A stretch of 35,484 bases of DNA, from positions 1 to 35,484 of the forward strand of contig JAKVON010000020.1 of the NCBI GenBank assembly GCA_022482785.1, written 5' to 3'. The position numbers and the translations under genes are program-made. Position 1 is the stretch's first letter; each line of letters starts with the position of its first letter. This document shows positions 1 through 8,129 of this stretch, in pieces. Under the pieces are notes generated by a model. It saw only the letters and a program-made list of their open reading frames with translations, was not told the DNA's origin and did no database searches. Source of the stretch: Atopobiaceae bacterium. GTDB lineage: Bacteria > Actinomycetota > Coriobacteriia > Coriobacteriales > Atopobiaceae.

Positions 1-1
1 C

Positions 2-427
2 GTGGTCACGCGCGGCAAGATGCTGCGCATGATCATCATCGGAACCATCGTGCTCCCCGTGTTCCTGTGGGCGGGCACGCTCGTCGCGCCCTTCGTGACG
101 CAGACGGCCATGCAGGTGGGCGCGTTCCCCAGTGGCCTTGCCGCAGGGCAGCTCATCTCCGACACCACCATGGAGGGGCCGGTGGAGAAGCTCCTGGCGT
201 TCCTGCTGGGCAATGGCTGCACCAACCTGCAGTTCCTGCTGTTCTTCGCGCTTGCCCTCGCAGCGTACCTCCTGCTCTTCATGTGGTACCGCCGCGAGAT
301 GCAGAGGCGCAACGCCGAGGACTACGTGCAGGCGGGCATCTGCACGCCCGACCGCCTGGTGACCGGCTCGTTTGCCGCACCCGCCGCGGATGACTCCGGA
401 GCTGGCACCGAGGACGCGCCCGAGTAG
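2..427 (+). CDS. PTS galactitol-type permease EIIC, C-terminal part
   Basis: This is the last 141 codons of a membrane protein; the gene runs off the left edge, so the true start is not visible. It shows two hydrophobic segments, roughly residues 8-35 (IIIGTIVLPVFLWAGTLVAP) and 70-95, then a short charged tail after FMWYRREMQRR. The pattern RMIIIGTIVLP...LAPFVTQTAM and the ISDTTMEGP / GNGCTN region resemble the C-terminal end of the galactitol-family EIIC component, the membrane channel of a sugar phosphotransferase system. The next gene is a DUF4867 protein, a family I associate with sugar-catabolic loci of this kind, which supports the call. The exact substrate (galactitol, galactose or another polyol) cannot be told from this fragment. 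Confidence 0.6.
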   Translation: MVTRGKMLRMIIIGTIVLPVFLWAGTLVAPFVTQTAMQVGAFPSGLAAGQLISDTTMEGPVEKLLAFLLGNGCTNLQFLLFFALALAAYLLLFMWYRREMQRRNAEDYVQAGICTPDRLVTGSFAAPAADDSGAGTEDAPE

Positions 428-508
428 CCAGCGAGGCAGGGAGAGGCACGGTATGCGAGGAGGTGCGTCCCTGTCCGGGCGCGCCTCCTCCGTCGAGGGG
501 AGATTGCC

Positions 509-1225
509 ATGAACATCGTTCCAGTCACCGACCCCAGCTTCGCGCGCTATGGCAGGGTGTGGGATGACGTGCCCCAGGGAGTGTGCGACCAGATGGTCGC
601 GGCGCTCAGGGAGAGCGTGCCGCTTGCCGAGGAGGGCACCTCGTATGTGGCGGACGTTCCCGCGCTGCATGAGGTGCCCGCAGCGCACGACCTGGAGCTC
701 CTCTTCTTTGCGGGGCTGCCCACGGAGCTGGGATGCGTCTGCGGGCGCAACACCAAGATGAACAGCTTGGAATACCATCGCTCGAGCGAGTTCAACCTGC
801 CGACGGACGATGTGGTGCTGCTCCTTGCCAAGCGGGAGGAGCTGGACGGTGGCTTCTGCCTGGACACGTCCCGCGTACGGGCCTTCCTGGTCCCTGCCGG
901 GACGCTCGTAGAGGTGTATGCGGACACCCTGCACTACACGCCCTGTCATGCCCATGCCGACCAGGGCTTCAGGATGCTGGTGGCCCTGCCTGCGGGGACC
1001 AACGGGCCACGTCCCGCGGATGTGCCGCGCTATGGCGACGGTGCGATACTCTGGGGCGCCAACAAGTGGGTGATCACACACGAGAGCACAAGGAAGGCGC
1101 GGCAGGGCGCCCATGTGGGGCTCATGGGCGAGAACATCGACGTGTGGTCTGCCCCCATTTCCTGTACCAGCCCAAGTGCTAGTCGAACCTATGCTGCGAC
1201 TGCTTGGACAGCGGGGGGCCTATAG
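509..1225 (+). CDS. DUF4867-family protein with IS-derived C-terminal tail
   Basis: The start at 509 is preceded by a good ribosome-binding site (GAGGGGAG). The protein resembles the DUF4867 family, cupin-like proteins of unknown function found near sugar PTS and catabolic genes. Features seen are a YHRSSEFN segment near residue 90, a cupin-like PAGTLVEVYADTLHYTPC stretch and a late WGANKWVITH motif. Native sequence seems to stop near residue 212 (LMGENIDV) at position 1144. The last 26 codons lie inside the left end of the IS3 element and encode an unrelated tail (WSAPISCTSPS...). Since 212 residues is close to my recollection of the family's full length, the fold may survive. It follows the PTS gene by 81 bp and is probably in the same operon. 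Confidence 0.65.
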   Translation: MNIVPVTDPSFARYGRVWDDVPQGVCDQMVAALRESVPLAEEGTSYVADVPALHEVPAAHDLELLFFAGLPTELGCVCGRNTKMNSLEYHRSSEFNLPTDDVVLLLAKREELDGGFCLDTSRVRAFLVPAGTLVEVYADTLHYTPCHAHADQGFRMLVALPAGTNGPRPADVPRYGDGAILWGANKWVITHESTRKARQGAHVGLMGENIDVWSAPISCTSPSASRTYAATAWTAGGL

Positions 1226-1980
1226 CCCAGAGAGCTGTGGGGTCGCTCGTAATTGTAGTACCGTATCCATTGCTTCGTGAGCACCTCGACCTCGTACCAT
1301 GTCTCGAATACCTCTTCGTTCAGAAACTCGTCGCGCATCTTTGAGTTGAAGCTCTCACAGTAGCCATTCTCCCAGGGACTTCCCGGCTCGATGTAGAGGG
1401 TCTGGACCTCGGCTGTGGCCAGGTAGTCCCTTACCTTCTGCGACACGAACTCGCTGCCGTTGTCTGAGCGGATGTACTCGGGGCACCCATAGGCCAGAAA
1501 AGCCTTGCTGAGCGCGTCGACGACTGAGTTGCCGCGCCAGGTCCTTCTGGGAACGCAGGCAATGAGCCTGCGATCGTACTCGTCGATGATGTTGAGCCAA
1601 CGCACTTTCCTGCCGTTTGCCAAGGCATCTTCCACAAAGTCGTAGCTCCAGACATGGTTCGCGTGTTGGGGCCTCATGCGCACGCACGAGCCGTCACGCG
1701 TCCAGATCCTTCTTCTCTTGGGCTGTCTTCTGGGCACTTTGAGTCCCTGCTCTCGCCAGATCCTCTCGACGCGCTTGTGGTTCACCCGCCAGCCTTCCGT
1801 TCGCAGCATCGCCGCAATGCGTCGGTATCCGTACCTGCCGTAGTTGGAGGCGAGGTAGATAATCCGCGACGTGATTTCGTCCTCGTCGTCGCGCATCACC
1901 GGCGCGTAGCGCCGACTCGACCTCGGAAGTGCCAACGCCCTGCAGGCCACGCGCTCCGATATGTGCAGCCTCTCCTGCAC
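1189..1980 (-). CDS. IS3-family transposase OrfB (DDE integrase core)
   Basis: OrfB has 263 residues in the stand-alone reading; the GTG at 1980 may not be used because the frame is open upstream as far as the orfA overlap. An N-terminal HTH_21-type segment (IIYLASNYGRYGYRRIAAML) is followed by the rve integrase core. The first catalytic Asp is in HVWSYDFVEDAL, the second in IRSDNGSEF, and the Glu in GSPWENGYCESFNSKMRDE. The C-terminus RYYNYERPHSSLGYRPP is typical of IS3 transposases. It catalyses strand transfer of the element as an OrfAB fusion. The catalytic triad looks intact, so the element may still be active. Confidence 0.92.
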   Translation of the reverse strand: MQERLHISERVACRALALPRSSRRYAPVMRDDEDEITSRIIYLASNYGRYGYRRIAAMLRTEGWRVNHKRVERIWREQGLKVPRRQPKRRRIWTRDGSCVRMRPQHANHVWSYDFVEDALANGRKVRWLNIIDEYDRRLIACVPRRTWRGNSVVDALSKAFLAYGCPEYIRSDNGSEFVSQKVRDYLATAEVQTLYIEPGSPWENGYCESFNSKMRDEFLNEEVFETWYEVEVLTKQWIRYYNYERPHSSLGYRPPAVQAVAA

Positions 1981-2012
1981 GTACCCGCAAGCGCGCCTCT
2001 TCCCTGCAGGGC

Positions 2013-2291
2013 TCAGTATTTTCCCTCGACGGCTTCCTTCAGGACGGCGTTGTCGACCGAGAGATCCGCCACGATTCGCTTCAGGCGCTCGTTTTCCTTC
2101 TCAAGGGCCTTGAGCCTCTTCGCATCGTTCGTGGACATGCCGCCGTACTTGTTGCGCCATCGGTAGTAGGTCTGCTCGTTGACGCCTATGTCCCGGCAGC
2201 TTTCCTGGATGGTCTTGCCCTGGCCGACCATCACCTCGACCTTCCTCAGGTTCATGATGATCTGCTCGGTGGTGTACCTCGTCTGCTTCAT
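2013..2291 (-). CDS. IS3-family transposase OrfA (helix-turn-helix)
   Basis: This 92-residue protein begins MKQTRYTTEQIIMNLRKVE, a typical HTH_Tnp_1 start. A helix-turn-helix spans about residues 20-50 (KTIQESCRDIGVNEQTYYRWRNKYGG). A leucine-rich coiled coil follows at about 58-88 (LKALEKENERLKRIVADL). It binds the terminal repeats and multimerises. Its stop lies two codons past a slippery heptamer that would fuse it to OrfB. A ribosome-binding site (GAGAGGA) lies just upstream of the ATG. Confidence 0.9.
   Translation of the reverse strand: MKQTRYTTEQIIMNLRKVEVMVGQGKTIQESCRDIGVNEQTYYRWRNKYGGMSTNDAKRLKALEKENERLKRIVADLSVDNAVLKEAVEGKY
2019..2025 (-). promoter_or_regulatory. Programmed -1 ribosomal frameshift heptamer in the IS3 element
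   Basis: Read on the minus strand the sequence is GAG GGA AAA TAC TGA in the orfA frame, which places the heptamer G-GGA-AAA exactly in the X-XXY-YYZ register. Slipping back one base gives GGG AAA ATA CTG AGC and joins the open orfB frame, which runs without a stop into the catalytic domain. This is the expected way for IS3 elements to make OrfAB. I inferred it from codon register and did not test any downstream stimulatory structure. Confidence 0.7.
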
Positions 2292-2371
2292 AGTCCAATC
2301 CTCTCTTCTCAGTGCTGAGTTCTATCCATTTCCTAGCACTGAGGTTGGACCAGATTCAGGGGGTCAGACCA

Positions 2372-2497
2372 ATGGTGATGGCGGGCATCCTTGGGCACCG
2401 TGACGTATTCACCCTGCCTAACGTCTACGCAATCGCACTCAAGGAGAGCAAGCGCAAGGCGATAGATACCATGGATGACGTCATCTCCGCGCCCTAA
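2372..2497 (+). pseudogene. Tyrosine recombinase C-terminal scrap
   Basis: About 41 codons immediately right of the IS3 end encode MVMAGILGHRDVFTLPNVYA followed by IALKESKRKAIDTMDDV. This matches the end of a phage-type integrase: LGH is the third catalytic His box and the NVYA segment holds the nucleophilic Tyr, followed by the usual basic helix. The Arg and HxxR boxes are missing, so it is a non-functional remnant. It is not a copy of either intact integrase in this window, whose tails read LLGHANASMTLDVYADAL. It therefore reports a third, older integration event. Confidence 0.7.
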
Positions 2498-2537
2498 GAG
2501 ACTAAGGCAATCCATATCGGACCTTAGAAGAGTGACA

Positions 2538-4122
2538 GCGTTTAGTTTTCGTGGGTGAGCGCTCTCACCCAGTCCCTTGATAAGAGGGTGCGAGCTCCAC
2601 TAACCTTTTGAGTCGACCAAGACCAAGAGGAGAGGGAGCCCGCAATGGATGATGTTACCGCAACAAGAATCGCCGATCTGATGGAGCCTGCATTTCTGGA
2701 GCTGTTGGAGGGTCTCGGGCCCAACGGCGACGGCGATCCGCTTGCTATCGAGACCAAAATGATGGGGATGGTGCTCGCGGCTGCCCGCAGTGCCTACGCC
2801 CGCGCGCTCGAGGCCCTCGACGACGAGCTCTGCCGCTCTCTGCCCGCGGGCACCCGGATCCGCGACCGGAGGCGCAGGACCATGGGCACCAGGCTCGGTG
2901 ACGTGACCTTCGTGAGGCGGACATGCATTGACTCCTTCGGGAACACTGTGGTGCCCGTGGACGACGCGATCGATCTGCCTGAGCGCGCACGAGTGTCACC
3001 GGCCTTGGAGGCAGAGGTCGTGTGGCTTGCCGCCGAGACGTCTTATCGCCTGGCCTCCGAGACTTTGGCGCGCTCTGGAGCATCTGCGCTCAGCGCTGCC
3101 ACGGTCGAGTGGTGTGTGCACCGTGCCGGCAGGGCGTGTCGCGATGAGGACGAGCGTCTCGCCGAGTCACTCTTCGTTGACGGCGTGAGACCGGATGGTA
3201 AGGAAGAGGCCGACTTACTCTGCGTTGAGTCAGACGGTACGATGGTGAACCTCCAGCACGAGGGTGATGCGAAGAGGTGCGAGATCAAGGCAATGGTTGC
3301 CTATGCCGGGAAGGTTGGTGGTACAGGGCCCAAGGATCGCAAGGTAAGACGCATACGGCCGGTGAGCTTCGGATGTGTGGGCACTGCCCGTCAGATGTGG
3401 GCCCAGGGCGTGGCTGCGGTGGGCTCGGTCTATGACATCACTAAGGTCAGAACCGTGCATAGTGGCTTTGACGGTGCCGGGTGGTGCGAGGGCGACGTGA
3501 CCTTCCTCGGTTTCGCCGAGGACGTCGTGGGGCATCTCGACCCCTTCCATGTGAACCGAGCTGTCGCTCGTTGCTTTGACGCAGATCATGCGGAGCAGCG
3601 CTCACGTGCTCTTTCGGAGGTGTACCACGGGGACGCAAGGGCTTGTGCTGACCTGCTCGGGTCTCTCGCCGCCGAGGGGTCCGCCAGGCCGTCGGTCGTG
3701 GCCGCGGTCGCCCCGTACCTGCGCGCTCATGCCTCCTGCATAGGCGTCGCGGGGCCCTCCCTCGGTACGATGGAGCCAGAAAACCAGCACGTCTACCAGT
3801 CGAGACTCTCAGGTGTTCCCTGCGCGTGGACCAGGAGGGGAGCAGACTCCATGGCCCGTATACGCTCGAGGCAGGCATCCGGACGAGTGGTACCTCGTCT
3901 CTCACGCGCGACCCGCATTACACCCAAGGCAAGATCACGCAGGGAGGAACGGATCGAAAGGGCGCTTTGTCATGGACCCGTGGCGTCACAGGTCGTATCA
4001 TCCGAGGGAAGGGGCTGGGAATACCCAACCCAAGCGTCGACAACGGGTTACCGCGCCGACGTCCAGTTCGAGTCAGGTCTCCGTGCCGACCACAAGCTGG
4101 TGGACCCACATTAACTTAACGC
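2538..4122 (+). mobile_element. ISLre2-family insertion sequence
   Basis: The transposase gene is flanked by candidate terminal inverted repeats matching at 15 of 19 positions: GCGTTTAGTTTTCGTGGGT at 2538-2556 and the reverse complement of GCGTTAAGTTAATGTGGGT at 4104-4122. The right repeat overlaps the transposase stop codon, as is common in compact ISs. I could not find a convincing target duplication in the flanks, so the exact ends are provisional. Confidence 0.65.
2645..4114 (+). CDS. ISLre2-family transposase (UPF0236)
   Basis: This is an uninterrupted 489-residue protein with a strong ribosome-binding site (GAGGAGAGGGAG) upstream of the ATG. It has the pattern of the UPF0236/ISLre2 transposases. 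The N-terminal region contains a Cys and a conserved GTRLGDVTFVRR segment. The central part has the presumed catalytic Asp in VESDGTMVNLQ followed by EIKAMVAYAGK, then FLGFAEDVVGHLDPFHV, and LGTMEPENQHVYQSRL with AWTRRGADSMARIR near residue 395. The tail beyond residue 420 is Arg-rich and less typical. It most likely moves only its own element. No frameshift is seen. Confidence 0.85.
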   Translation: MDDVTATRIADLMEPAFLELLEGLGPNGDGDPLAIETKMMGMVLAAARSAYARALEALDDELCRSLPAGTRIRDRRRRTMGTRLGDVTFVRRTCIDSFGNTVVPVDDAIDLPERARVSPALEAEVVWLAAETSYRLASETLARSGASALSAATVEWCVHRAGRACRDEDERLAESLFVDGVRPDGKEEADLLCVESDGTMVNLQHEGDAKRCEIKAMVAYAGKVGGTGPKDRKVRRIRPVSFGCVGTARQMWAQGVAAVGSVYDITKVRTVHSGFDGAGWCEGDVTFLGFAEDVVGHLDPFHVNRAVARCFDADHAEQRSRALSEVYHGDARACADLLGSLAAEGSARPSVVAAVAPYLRAHASCIGVAGPSLGTMEPENQHVYQSRLSGVPCAWTRRGADSMARIRSRQASGRVVPRLSRATRITPKARSRREERIERALCHGPVASQVVSSEGRGWEYPTQASTTGYRADVQFESGLRADHKLVDPH

Positions 4123-4213
4123 CGTCGCCAGATCCTGTCCGAATGATGCGATAAGCTGAACTCATTAGAGCGGACGGCCATGCGCCGCCCGCCTGTTCTT
4201 GAGAGGACATCGC

Positions 4214-6241
4214 ATGGCGGGAACCAAGCAGGACGCCGAGAGGTTCGTTGCCGAGTGGCAGGGTCGCGGCAACGAGGACCAGGACACCCAGCTCTTCTGG
4301 ATAGACCTCATGCAGGGACCGCTCGGGCTGGACGATGCCCTCCGCCGCCTCAGGTTCGAGGTCCCCACCAAGACTGACGCCGACTCCGACCACGAGGGGT
4401 ACGTGGATGTGCTCATCCCCTCGGCGAAGGTGCTCGTGGAGCAGAAGAGCCTGGGCATCGACCTCGACAAGCCCGAGACGCGCCAGGGCCGCCCCGTCAC
4501 GCCCGTGCAGCAGGCGCTCGGCTACTCGCGCGGCATGCGCTGGGAGGACAAGCCCCGCTATCTCATCACGTGCAACTTCTCTGCCTTCCGGGTGTACGAC
4601 CTCAACAAGGACCCCCTCTGCCAGGGCGAGCCCCTCACGCTCGAGCTTGCGGACCTGCCCCGCAACGTCGCCGCGCTGCGCTTCCTCGACGGTGGTCACG
4701 CCGCACCCGCGAGCCTCCAGCAGGCCGTCTCCGAGCAGGCAGGTGCCTTCATGGGCCACATACACGACCTCATCGCGGCCAAGTTCAAGGACCCCGACTC
4801 CCCTGGGAGCCACCATGCCCTCTCCGTGCTCTGCACGCGCCTCATGTTCCTCATGTTCTGCGAGGACTCCGGCCTCATCGATCCCGACACGTTCCGCGAC
4901 TTCCTCCAAGCCTACAACGGCAGCCAGCTCCGCCAGGCCCTGCTGGCGCTCTTCAGGTGGCTCGACACGCCGACCGAGGAGCGCGACCTCGACTACGCGG
5001 AGGACGTGCTCAGGCCCTTCCCCTACACGGACGGCGGCCTCTTCAGCGAGGCCATCGAGATCCCCATGCTGGACGACACCATCTGGAACGACCTCATAAC
5101 CACGGGTTGCCAGGAGTACGACTGGTCAAACGTGGACCCCACGGTCTTCGGCTCCATCTTCGAGGGAGCCCTCTCCCACGACGCCAGGCGTGCGGGAGGC
5201 ATGCACTACACGAGCCCCGAGAACATCCACAAGGTCATTGACCCTCTCTTCCTGGACGGGCTCACGCAGGAGCTCGACGGCATACTCGAGGAGCCTGCCT
5301 ACAACAAGCGGATGGCCGCGCTCGAGCGTTACCACGACAAGCTTGGCAGCCTCACGTTCCTGGACCCCGCGTGCGGCAGCGGCAACTTCCTCACCGAGAC
5401 GTACGTGTGCCTCCGGAGGCTCGAGAACCGCGTGCTCTCCGAGGAACGGCGCATGCAGCAGGCGAGTGACAGGAAGGTCTCGACGGGGCAGGGCGAGTGG
5501 GCCTTCGAGGCATCCGTGGAGTCCCCGGTCAAGGTGAAGCCGTCCCACTTCCACGGCATCGAGATCAACGACTTCGCCTGCTGCGTTGCCAGGACCGCCC
5601 TGTGGATCGCGGAGAAGCAGGCCGACACGGACACCCAGAAGGTGATCAGCCGCGTCTACGACGAGTTCCCCCTCACCGACTACGAGACCATCGTGGAGGG
5701 CAACGCCCTGAGGATGGACTGGGACGAGGTCGTGCCTGCGAGCGAGTGCGACTACGTGATGGGCAACCCGCCGTTCATCGGCTACTCAAACCTCGACAAG
5801 GGGCAGAACGAGGACCGTGCCAGCATCTTCGGCAAGGTCAAGGTCCTCGACTATGTGGCCTGCTGGTACAAGAAAGCCTCCGACTACATCCACGGCATGC
5901 ACGCTCGCTGCGCCTTCGTCTCCACCAACTCCGTCTGCCAGGGCCAACAGGTCGAGCCGCTGTGGAGGCCTCTCTTCGAGGACGGTATACACATCGACTT
6001 CGCCTGGCCCACGTTCGTCTGGAACTCCGAGGCCACCGACGAGGCACACGTGCATGTGGTGATCGTGGGGTTCTCGCGGGAAGATGTGATGCCGAAGCGT
6101 ATCTATGCGGCTGACGGCGTACGCGAGGTTGAGCACATCAATGCCTATCTGGCGCCAGCGGGGGACGCTTTTGTTACGCGCAGGGCAGAACCGATTTGTC
6201 GTGTGCCAGAGATGGTTGCGGGGGCGAATCTTCACTGCTAG
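4214..6241 (+). pseudogene. MmeI-like type IIL restriction-methylation enzyme, N-terminal part (split by IS30)
   Basis: I choose the ATG at 4214 (MAGTKQDAERF) because AGAGGA lies 7 bp upstream; an upstream TTG at 4199 lacks such a site. The N-terminus carries a PD-(D/E)XK nuclease signature: D65 in GYVDVLIP and E76-x-K78 in LVEQKS, the same arrangement as in MmeI. A helical linker follows, then the N6-adenine methylase with motif I DPACGSGNF at about 384-392 and motif IV NPPF at about 518-521. Such proteins cut and methylate DNA with one polypeptide. Native sequence ends at 6224 (VPEMVAGG); the last few codons up to the stop at 6241 come from the IS30 end. Without its C-terminal recognition domain this fragment should not recognise DNA specifically. 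Confidence 0.88.
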
Positions 6242-7324
6242 TGCAACGGCAAAATACGAGGTAGCGGCCCATGGGGCCTACAATGGCGCTTGCGACGACG
6301 ATCATTGGAGGGACTGCCATGGGCCGCTACAGCCATCTTAGCATCGAGGAGCGCGAGGACATCATGGTCCGCTGGAGGGACCACGAGGGCGTGAGCCGCA
6401 TCGCGCGGGAAATCGGGCGGGACAAGTCCACCGTCTCGAGGGAGATCGCGAGGAACGGGTGGGCCGCGTCGACGTCGCCCAGGCGCGTCTACAGGGCCTC
6501 CACCGCGCAGGCGCGGGCGGACGCGAGGAGGCTCGCCTGCAGGCGAGCCAGGGCCCTCGGCGACCCGGCCAGGCGCTCCCTGGTCGCCTCCCTCATCCGC
6601 GACAGGCACTGGTCCCCGGAGCAGGTGGCGGGCAGGATGCGCGCCGAGGCGCCGTCCGAGGCGGTGAGCGCCAGCACCATCCGCCGCGCCGTCGGCTCCG
6701 GGGCGCTGGACTGCGAGCTGCCCGGCTGGCAGTCCATGCGCAGGAGGCTCAGGCACCGCGGCAAGCGCAGGCACGCGAGGGGCTCCGAGGAGCGCAGGGG
6801 CAAGATCAGGGCCACCCACGAGATCTCGGAGCGCCCGCCGGAGGCGGAGGGGCGCACGCGCATCGGCGACTGGGAGGGGGACACCGTCGTCGGCAGGGCC
6901 GGCGGGCCGCGCCTGGTCACGCAGGTCGACCGGGCGAGCGGCTACCTCGTCGGCGGCAAGGCGGCGTCCGGCTCGAGCGCGGACGTGAACGCGGTGGTGG
7001 AGCGGGCGCTGTCCGGGGAGGTCGTCAGGACCGTGACGCTGGACAGGGGCTCGGAGTTCGCGGCGGCGTCCGAGCTGCAGGACGCCCTGGGGGCGCCGGT
7101 GTACTTCTGCCTCCCGCACCACCCGTGGCAGAGGGGGACCAACGAGAACACCAACGGGCTCCTCAGGGAGTACTTCCCGAAGGGCACGGACCTTTCGGCC
7201 GTCAGCGACGAGGAGGTCCGGAAGGCGTACGATGACCTCAACCGCAGGCCACGCAAGCGCTACGGCTGGAGGTGCCCCTGGGAGGTATACCACGGCGAGG
7301 CGTTGCACTTGCTCTGACGATTCG
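6225..7324 (+). mobile_element. IS30-family insertion sequence, about 1.1 kb
   Basis: The ends are 24-bp inverted repeats matching at 20 positions: CGAATCTTCACTGCTAGTGCAACG at 6225-6248 begins and ends the same way as the reverse complement of 7301-7324 (CGAATC...AGTGCAACG). The flanking bases are G runs on both sides. A 3-bp GGG duplication (6222-6224 and 7325-7327) is the choice that restores the interrupted gene's reading frame, and 2-3 bp duplications fit IS30 elements. It carries one transposase gene in the same direction as the host gene. Confidence 0.88.
6319..7317 (+). CDS. IS30-family transposase
   Basis: The 332-residue protein starts MGRYSHLSIEEREDIMV at 6319, preceded by GGAGGG; an upstream in-frame ATG at 6271 has no such site and would add 16 unusual residues. 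The N-terminal HTH (GVSRIAREIGRDKSTVSREI) is typical of IS30. The DDE core shows the first Asp in RIGDWEGDTVVG, the second in VTLDRGSEFA, and the Glu in PWQRGTNENTNGLLREYFPKG. The C-terminal LNRRPRKRYGWRCPWEVY is also characteristic. The stop codon lies inside the right inverted repeat. All motifs are intact, so it may be active. Confidence 0.93.
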   Translation: MGRYSHLSIEEREDIMVRWRDHEGVSRIAREIGRDKSTVSREIARNGWAASTSPRRVYRASTAQARADARRLACRRARALGDPARRSLVASLIRDRHWSPEQVAGRMRAEAPSEAVSASTIRRAVGSGALDCELPGWQSMRRRLRHRGKRRHARGSEERRGKIRATHEISERPPEAEGRTRIGDWEGDTVVGRAGGPRLVTQVDRASGYLVGGKAASGSSADVNAVVERALSGEVVRTVTLDRGSEFAAASELQDALGAPVYFCLPHHPWQRGTNENTNGLLREYFPKGTDLSAVSDEEVRKAYDDLNRRPRKRYGWRCPWEVYHGEALHLL

Positions 7325-7327
7325 GGG

Positions 7328-8127
7328 GAGGTAAGCCGACTGATGGCGGCAACCTCCTTCTCTCACAGGAGGAACGAGATGACCTTGTCTGTCGCGAGCC
7401 CGCTGCCGAGCGGTGGGTCAGACCCTTCTCCATGGGGGCGGAGTACATCAACGGTATCCCTCGCTACTGCCTCTGGCTGGTGGGCATAGAGCCATCCGAC
7501 CTTCGTGCGATGCCCCTCGTCGCGGCGAGAGTGGACGCGGTCCGCGAGTTCAGGCTTGCGTCCTCCAAGGCGGCGACACGGAAGAAGGCGGAGGAGCCTT
7601 GGCTCTTCGATGAGGTAAGACCACCCAAGGGCGGGAGCTACATCGCAATCCCCAAGGTCTCTTCGGGAAGACGTGAGTACGTCCCCATGGGATTCGTGAC
7701 CGATGGTATGGTTCCAGGTGACAAGCTCTTCTACATCGATAGTGGCGGTCTCTATGAGCTTGGTATCCTTGCAAGTCAGATGCACAATGCCTGGATGAGA
7801 ACGGTAGCGGGCCGTCTAAAGAGCGACTACAGCTACTCAAACACCATTGTCTACAACAACTTCGTCTGGCCTGACGTCACGGATGACCAGCGCTTGAAGG
7901 TTGAGGTGTGTGCTCAGGACGTGCTCGACGCCCGTGCGACACATCCTGGCCAGTCATTGGCCGACCTCTACGACCCCAAGTACATGCCAATAGACCTTCG
8001 TACCGCACATCACGCCCTCGACGCTGCCGTCGAGGCAGCCTACGGCGTTGACTTCGCAGGCGACGAGGAGAAGATCGTCCCTCACCTGTTCGAGCTTTAC
8101 GCAGAGAAGACGAAGGGGGAGGAGTAG
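7328..8127 (+). pseudogene. MmeI-like enzyme, C-terminal target-recognition part (split by IS30)
   Basis: This reading frame continues the MmeI-like gene across the IS30 element. If the element and one GGG copy are removed, the protein reads MVAGGGKPTDGGNLLLSQEE in frame, matching the family's M..G..PTDGGNL junction. It continues through RWVRPFSMGAEYINGIPRYCLW and SYSNTIVYNNFVWP to the stop. That C-terminal half is the target-recognition domain plus the terminal helical domain (ADLYDPKYMPIDLRTAHHALD). The whole restored protein would have 936 residues, close to MmeI (about 920). An internal ATG at 7432 could give a short separate protein, but a lone recognition domain is probably inert. Its stop lies 2 bp before the mrr start. 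Confidence 0.85.
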
Positions 8128-8129
8128 CC

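Larger units (their letters stand above)
1145..2371 (-). mobile_element. IS3-family insertion sequence, about 1.23 kb
   Basis: The element is bounded by imperfect inverted repeats of about 38 bp. The left end begins TGGTCTGCCCCC at 1145-1182. The right end, read inward on the minus strand, begins TGGTCTGACCCCC at 2371-2333, and both repeats end in AGTGCTAG. It carries orfA and orfB of an IS3-type transposase, both on the minus strand, with a -1 frameshift signal between them. No target-site duplication is visible: the left flank ends CGTG and the right flank begins ATGG. The two flanks also belong to unrelated genes, which suggests a deletion or rearrangement next to the IS after insertion. 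Confidence 0.85.

Noticed and set aside
6236..7313. IS30 boundaries placed at a TGCT 4-bp duplication
   Set aside because: The inverted repeats extend 15 bp further out, and only the outer boundaries with a GGG duplication restore the interrupted reading frame.
4214..8127. PglX-type BREX methylase as identity of the split gene
   Set aside because: An N-terminal D...ExK nuclease motif, the 936-residue length and the TRD layout fit MmeI/type IIL; no other BREX genes are present.
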